Source: Enterococcus gilvus ATCC BAA-350
GTDB taxonomy: Bacteria > Bacillota > Bacilli > Lactobacillales > Enterococcaceae
Assembly (NCBI RefSeq): GCF_000407545.1
Contig: NZ_ASWH01000002.1
Location: 248,001-312,000 of the forward strand
DNA length: 64,000 nt
Direction: 5' to 3'
In this document: positions 60,687-64,000 of the stretch, piece by piece
Numbering within the stretch: the first letter of the stretch is position 1
Layout: each line of letters begins with the position of its first letter
Program-made: the position numbers and the translations under genes
Notes under the pieces: model-generated
What the model saw: only the letters and a program-made list of their open reading frames with translations
The model's database searches: none
What the model was told of the DNA's origin: nothing

Positions 60687-61665
60687 TACGCAATAAAATT
60701 TGACGTGTCAAACGCTCTAAGGTTTCCTTCGTATTGAAATAATTATCCGGTAATTTGCGAATGTCCTTTAAGGCTTGATCCGTATAATCAGATGCCAATT
60801 GCTGCGCATAGGTCGTGCCGCCTAATTGATGAACCAGACGTTGGACAGCCAAAGCATCCTCAGCCGTCAGTTGATTTTTCTTTTCCAACAGGTGTTGCAA
60901 TTCTTCGTTGTCCTGATTTATGGCATAAATCAAAGGCAGGGAATAGACGCCTTGACGGACATCCTCCAAAACGGGCTTGCCTAATGTATCGCTAGCCGCA
61001 TCGTAATCGAGGAGATCGTCCATGATTTGAAAAGCGATGCCGATGTTTTGTCCGATCATTCCAGCTTTTTTGGCGAAGCGTTCACTATTCCCGCTCTCAA
61101 AAGCACCGACAGAACAGCTCAAAGCAAAGAGCTCAGCGGTTTTACCAGAAATATTTTCTAAGTATTCTTCTACTGTTTGATCTAATTTGTAACGATCATC
61201 CATTTGTCCCAATTCGCCATCGAGGATTTTTTCCATACTGCGGGAATTTAGCTGCAAGCTTCTCAGTGACGTTGAATAATCCGATAATAATTTGAAACAG
61301 CAAATAAATAGATAATCGCCAGCGTATACGGCCGTGTCATTTCCAAAGGTCGAACGAATCGTCGGCAATCCACGGCGTAATTCAGAATCATCGACGATAT
61401 CGTCATGGATCAATGTCGCTGTGTGCAGCATTTCGATCGACGCGGCGAGGGCCGTGGCTTTTTTTTCGTCCTGTTCAGGACCGAATTGAGCGAATAGAAG
61501 CTGATATGCCGGGCGCAGAAGCTTGCCGCCAGCATGGATCATATCTAGTACAGCAGATTCCACTTTTTTATTTTTTAATTTCACGACGTCTTCCATTAAG
61601 TGCAGTGTCGTCGTCAATTGCTTCGCAAGATCAGGATAATCTTGCCACATAGGATGAAGTTTCAT
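60679..61665 (-). CDS. dmkB: Heptaprenyl-type diphosphate synthase of the EET locus (DmkB)
   Basis: 328 residues, a trans-prenyltransferase. The two Asp-rich motifs are LIHDDIVDDSELRRG and FQIMDDLLDYD, with LLRPAYQLLFAQF at the front. It makes a long isoprenoid chain for a demethylmenaquinone. In Listeria dmkB is in the EET locus, next to eetB and eetA, exactly as here. It overlaps eetB by 4 bases. An ordinary menaquinone role is the alternative. Confidence 0.85.
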   Translation of the reverse strand: MKLHPMWQDYPDLAKQLTTTLHLMEDVVKLKNKKVESAVLDMIHAGGKLLRPAYQLLFAQFGPEQDEKKATALAASIEMLHTATLIHDDIVDDSELRRGLPTIRSTFGNDTAVYAGDYLFICCFKLLSDYSTSLRSLQLNSRSMEKILDGELGQMDDRYKLDQTVEEYLENISGKTAELFALSCSVGAFESGNSERFAKKAGMIGQNIGIAFQIMDDLLDYDAASDTLGKPVLEDVRQGVYSLPLIYAINQDNEELQHLLEKKNQLTAEDALAVQRLVHQLGGTTYAQQLASDYTDQALKDIRKLPDNYFNTKETLERLTRQILLRTN

Positions 61666-62228
61666 TTTGGCTGGCCTCCTGAGCCTTTATTCGATTTCTT
61701 GGTCTGCTCATAATCTAATTGGAATTTTTGCAGCGCTCGTACATGCTTCAGTAGGTAGTTCCCAGCGATCCCGATAACGATCCCAGCAAGGATACCCATG
61801 AAGGACATGACAGGCAAGTACAGCATGACCGTCCAGGATTGAGCGATCCAGCTAGCAACTAAAAGCTGACCCACGTTATGAAGAAACCCGCCGGCAGCAC
61901 TGATACCAATGATGCTGACACGCTTAGGGCCGAGACTTTTGACGAGAAGCATGCCGAAATAACTCAACAAAGAGCCGCTCATACTATATAAAAACGTTGA
62001 CACGGTTCCGCCTAAGAGGGTCGTTAAGATCAGACGCATCCAAATCAGGCGAAAGCTGTCGCGTTTTGGCATCGTAAAAATAGCAACGATTGTTATTAAA
62101 TTGGCAAGTCCCAACTTTGCTCCTGGCGCAAATGCGAAAGGGGACGGGAACATATTCTCGATCAAGCCCAAAATAACACCTTGGGCGACGAGTAGGGCTA
62201 TATAGATCAACTTTTGTGTTTTATTCAT
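61662..62228 (-). CDS. eetB: EetB, Gx transporter family membrane protein of the EET locus
   Basis: 188 residues with five or six membrane segments: LIYIALLVAQGVILGLIENMFPSPF, ANLITIVAIFTM, LRLILTTLLGGTVSTFLYSMSGSLLSYFGMLL and AAGGFLHNVGQLLVASWI. It matches the Gx transporter family (older name heptaprenyl diphosphate synthase component I). It is placed between eetA and dmkB as in Listeria. EetB is needed for electron transfer to extracellular acceptors in combination with EetA; the mechanism is unknown. Confidence 0.83.
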   Translation of the reverse strand: MNKTQKLIYIALLVAQGVILGLIENMFPSPFAFAPGAKLGLANLITIVAIFTMPKRDSFRLIWMRLILTTLLGGTVSTFLYSMSGSLLSYFGMLLVKSLGPKRVSIIGISAAGGFLHNVGQLLVASWIAQSWTVMLYLPVMSFMGILAGIVIGIAGNYLLKHVRALQKFQLDYEQTKKSNKGSGGQPK

Positions 62229-62239
62229 AATGAAGACAG

Positions 62240-62656
62240 CTAATAAATGACGCTGCCAGGTTCCCCTCCGTCTGAGGATTTGATTTCAATCAACAATTTA
62301 TGAGGCAAGCACACGATAGTCTCGCCAGATTGGTCGATCCATCCGCGTCGAACACAGATTTGATCTCCGCAGTCGGCTTCTTTGATTCGAATCCGACCAT
62401 CTTTGACTTCGATCAGGTTATAATCTCCGTCTTTTTCTTCGTAACGATACGTGTAGGTTTGGGATTTATCAGATAGATCGAAGGTTTTGATTTCTTCTCC
62501 ATCGACTGAAAGGACCGCTTCTTGTGTCGAACTAGAGGCGCGATTCAGACTAAAGACCACAACAGGTGCAAAGGAGAGCAGCACAAGAAGAAGAATAATG
62601 AGACCATCCCAAGGGCGCAGCAAACTATTTTTTGCAAGATCCTTCAGCTTCAACAT
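62240..62656 (-). CDS. eetA: EetA, NusG-II domain membrane protein
   Basis: 138 residues. An N-terminal membrane segment (PWDGLIILLLVLLSFAPVVVFSL) is followed by an extracellular NusG-II domain with DGRIRIKEADCGDQICVRRGWI and ETIVCLPHKLLIEI; its three Cys could form a disulfide or be redox-active. EetA is a part of the flavin-based EET system. It lies 11 bases upstream of eetB. ATG 62656 is chosen with AGAGG as the site. Confidence 0.83.
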   Translation of the reverse strand: MLKLKDLAKNSLLRPWDGLIILLLVLLSFAPVVVFSLNRASSSTQEAVLSVDGEEIKTFDLSDKSQTYTYRYEEKDGDYNLIEVKDGRIRIKEADCGDQICVRRGWIDQSGETIVCLPHKLLIEIKSSDGGEPGSVIY

Positions 62657-62727
62657 AAACACCTCTTACTTGTTCTCTTGATTTGTAGGTTGATTCGGGT
62701 ATAAATCTTTTCTTATCATAACATAAA

Positions 62728-62766
62728 GAAAGTTCTAAAGAGAAAAACAAGCCCTTTAGAACTTTC
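62728..62766 (-). terminator. Hairpin between the NADH dehydrogenase and eetA
   Basis: GAAAGTTCTAAAG and CTTTAGAACTTTC are perfectly complementary over 13 bp. On the minus strand only TTTATGTT follows, so it is a weak terminator or a processing site that would lower expression of eetA-eetB-dmkB relative to the dehydrogenase. Confidence 0.65.
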
Positions 62767-62783
62767 CTTCATTATTCATTCAA

Positions 62784-64000
62784 TTAATTTGAATCGTTTT
62801 TTCCATAAATGGATCGTGGCGTACCATACCACCATTTGCCTGTTTTACGTTGAATCCAAGGAATCACCCAACGGTCAAGTCCTAGTGCACGACCAGAGCC
62901 GTTCATCAAAGCAAAGGCAACGAAGATAAACCAGATGTTGACCCAGTAGAACATGCCTGACAGACAGAAGACAACAGTCAAACCGATCGTCGCAGCACTT
63001 GCCAACCAAGTGAACAATCCGAAGATCAAGGCTAAAGCGATACCGATTTCCACAAAGGTCATGAATTTCTGCATGAACAATGCAACGTCTCTATTTGGCA
63101 TCATAACTTCCATGATGTTTGCGAACCAGTGGGGCATTTTTTCAAAGACCGGCATTGGATTTTCACCAAAAGCATAGCTGAAGCCAAAATGTGTTGCTGT
63201 CGCAGCGGCATCTGTTGCACCGCCAGCAGCACCTGTTGCCGCAGTCGTTGCTTCGGCTGCATGAGCACCTGCCGCCGAAGCGCCAGTAGTCACTTGTTCT
63301 TGCAACCAAGGGAAAGGAAAGACCACTTTATCTGTAAACCATGAGCCGTCTCCGAACCAAGAAGTAGGATTTAAATACTGACCGTCTCCAACAATTTTCT
63401 TAGAAGATTCGATCAACCACATTGAGCCATAGAAGACACGCAATGGCACGCTCCATAAAACATTGCCGTAACGGGAAGAATGTCCACGCGTAACATTGCG
63501 ATCATTCTTGATATGGAAGAATTCATGCATCATGTATTGGAACATGTAGTACCCAGAACGAATCGTGAAGAAGTACAACAGGTTCACTAAATGTTTTACG
63601 ACGATCGCCAGAAAACCAGACAGGTGGAACTTGTCCATCAAGTTCGCGACGCCCCATTTAGAACCGATCGAAACCATAAATCCTTGATAATTGCTTTTGA
63701 ATTCGTGTTTTGGTGTGTTCTTGATCTTCGCGACAATATTCGCTGCTGCCGTGTGTCCTGTTTGTTCCGCTGCTTGAACGATCTGCGGAGTAGGGCGGCC
63801 ATCGCTGTTCTCTTCGTAATGAACCAAGTCACCGATAATATAGATGTCTTTCTCTTCGTAGCCTTTTGCTTGCATGTACTCGTTGGCGAATAACCGTTGC
63901 CCGCGCGCAGCTTCAAGTCCAAAGTCCGCCGCGTCAGAAGTTCCTTTGACTCCGGCAGTCCAGATCAAGGTGTTTGTAGGGATTTGTGAACCATCCTTCA
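62784..64000 (-). CDS. Type II NADH dehydrogenase of the EET locus, 5' end beyond the window
   Basis: Partial: the frame is open to base 64000. The visible 405 or so residues hold the second half of an NDH-2 flavoprotein (GSQIPTNTLIWTAGVKG, IYIIGDLVHYEENSDGRPTPQIVQAAEQ), then a C-terminal extension with about five membrane segments, an Ala/Thr-rich loop and a DoxX-like end (ALIFGLFTWLASAATIGLTVVFCLSGMFYW). The EET dehydrogenase (Listeria Ndh2, Enterococcus Ndh3) has such a membrane extension, unlike respiratory NDH-2. It passes electrons from NADH to a quinone pool used for extracellular acceptors. It lies upstream of eetA in the same direction. Confidence 0.85.
   Translation of the reverse strand, partial: KDGSQIPTNTLIWTAGVKGTSDAADFGLEAARGQRLFANEYMQAKGYEEKDIYIIGDLVHYEENSDGRPTPQIVQAAEQTGHTAAANIVAKIKNTPKHEFKSNYQGFMVSIGSKWGVANLMDKFHLSGFLAIVVKHLVNLLYFFTIRSGYYMFQYMMHEFFHIKNDRNVTRGHSSRYGNVLWSVPLRVFYGSMWLIESSKKIVGDGQYLNPTSWFGDGSWFTDKVVFPFPWLQEQVTTGASAAGAHAAEATTAATGAAGGATDAAATATHFGFSYAFGENPMPVFEKMPHWFANIMEVMMPNRDVALFMQKFMTFVEIGIALALIFGLFTWLASAATIGLTVVFCLSGMFYWVNIWFIFVAFALMNGSGRALGLDRWVIPWIQRKTGKWWYGTPRSIYGKNDSN

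Overview
The window reads as a stretch of chromosome from an Enterococcus-like lactic acid bacterium. The main evidence is a SagA-type cell-wall hydrolase, the malate locus maeKR/maePE, the acetyl-diaminopimelate route to lysine, a sortase-anchored MucBP/LRR surface protein, a UmuC-YolD SOS pair and genes of the flavin-based extracellular electron transfer (EET) locus. Codons are fairly rich in G+C for this group (many GCG, GGC and CTG), which would fit the E. casseliflavus/gallinarum side of the genus; that species-level guess is inference. I saw no rRNA, tRNA, insertion sequence, prophage or CRISPR array. Start codons were chosen by Shine-Dalgarno spacing, so several are internal to the longest open frame, and several are TTG or GTG.

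Layout. 0-8.5 kb: an effector-binding-domain protein, a UvrC-like GIY-YIG protein, a three-domain peptidoglycan hydrolase, a GNAT acetyltransferase, small unknown genes (including a 45-aa DUF2187-like gene), a metallophosphoesterase and a Cof-type HAD phosphatase. 8.9-14 kb: the malate locus, with maeK-maeR divergent from maeP-maeE. 14.3-16.7 kb: an hrtB-hrtA-like haem exporter with a TetR regulator and a TTATCA-TGATAA palindrome in front. 16.7-28 kb: lysine genes dapA-dapB-dapH (minus) and deacetylase-lysA-dapF (plus), separated by a five-gene LanFEG-RK cassette for defence against lantibiotics or other cell-envelope peptides. 28.1-34.4 kb: a gene broken by an in-frame TAA, a D-2-hydroxyacid dehydrogenase, a RarD-type exporter and a run of small membrane proteins. 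34.5-36.8 kb: galM-galK with a candidate cre site. 37.3-41 kb: a cellulose-synthase-like GT2 enzyme coupled to a GtrII-like glucosyltransferase. 41.4-46.3 kb: an AraC regulator, deoC, a YdeI-family protein, an FAD oxidoreductase, and a PadR regulator with its membrane partner and a clear operator. 46.4-54.6 kb: SOS-controlled umuC-yolD, a CmpB-like membrane protein, an Mga-family regulator, signal peptidase I, a pentapeptide-repeat protein and a large LRR/MucBP surface protein. 55-59.3 kb: an M-box (ykoK) magnesium riboswitch with its terminator, ahead of two tandem SEDS genes (FtsW-like, RodA-like) and a PAP2-LCP fusion protein. 59.4-64 kb: a TauE/SafE permease with its DUF1634 partner, then dmkB-eetB-eetA and the 3' part of the EET NADH dehydrogenase, which runs off the right edge.

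The most striking system is at 55.0-59.3 kb. A magnesium riboswitch, normally found on Mg2+ transporter genes, appears to control a cell-wall module: two SEDS glycosyltransferases plus a protein joining a lipid-phosphatase-type domain to an LCP transferase that anchors glycopolymers to peptidoglycan. Other points worth following are the MaeK kinase without recognisable ATP-binding boxes, the haem-exporter operator, the LanFEG-RK cassette inside the lysine cluster, the in-frame stop at 28199, and the GT2/GtrII pair of unknown product.
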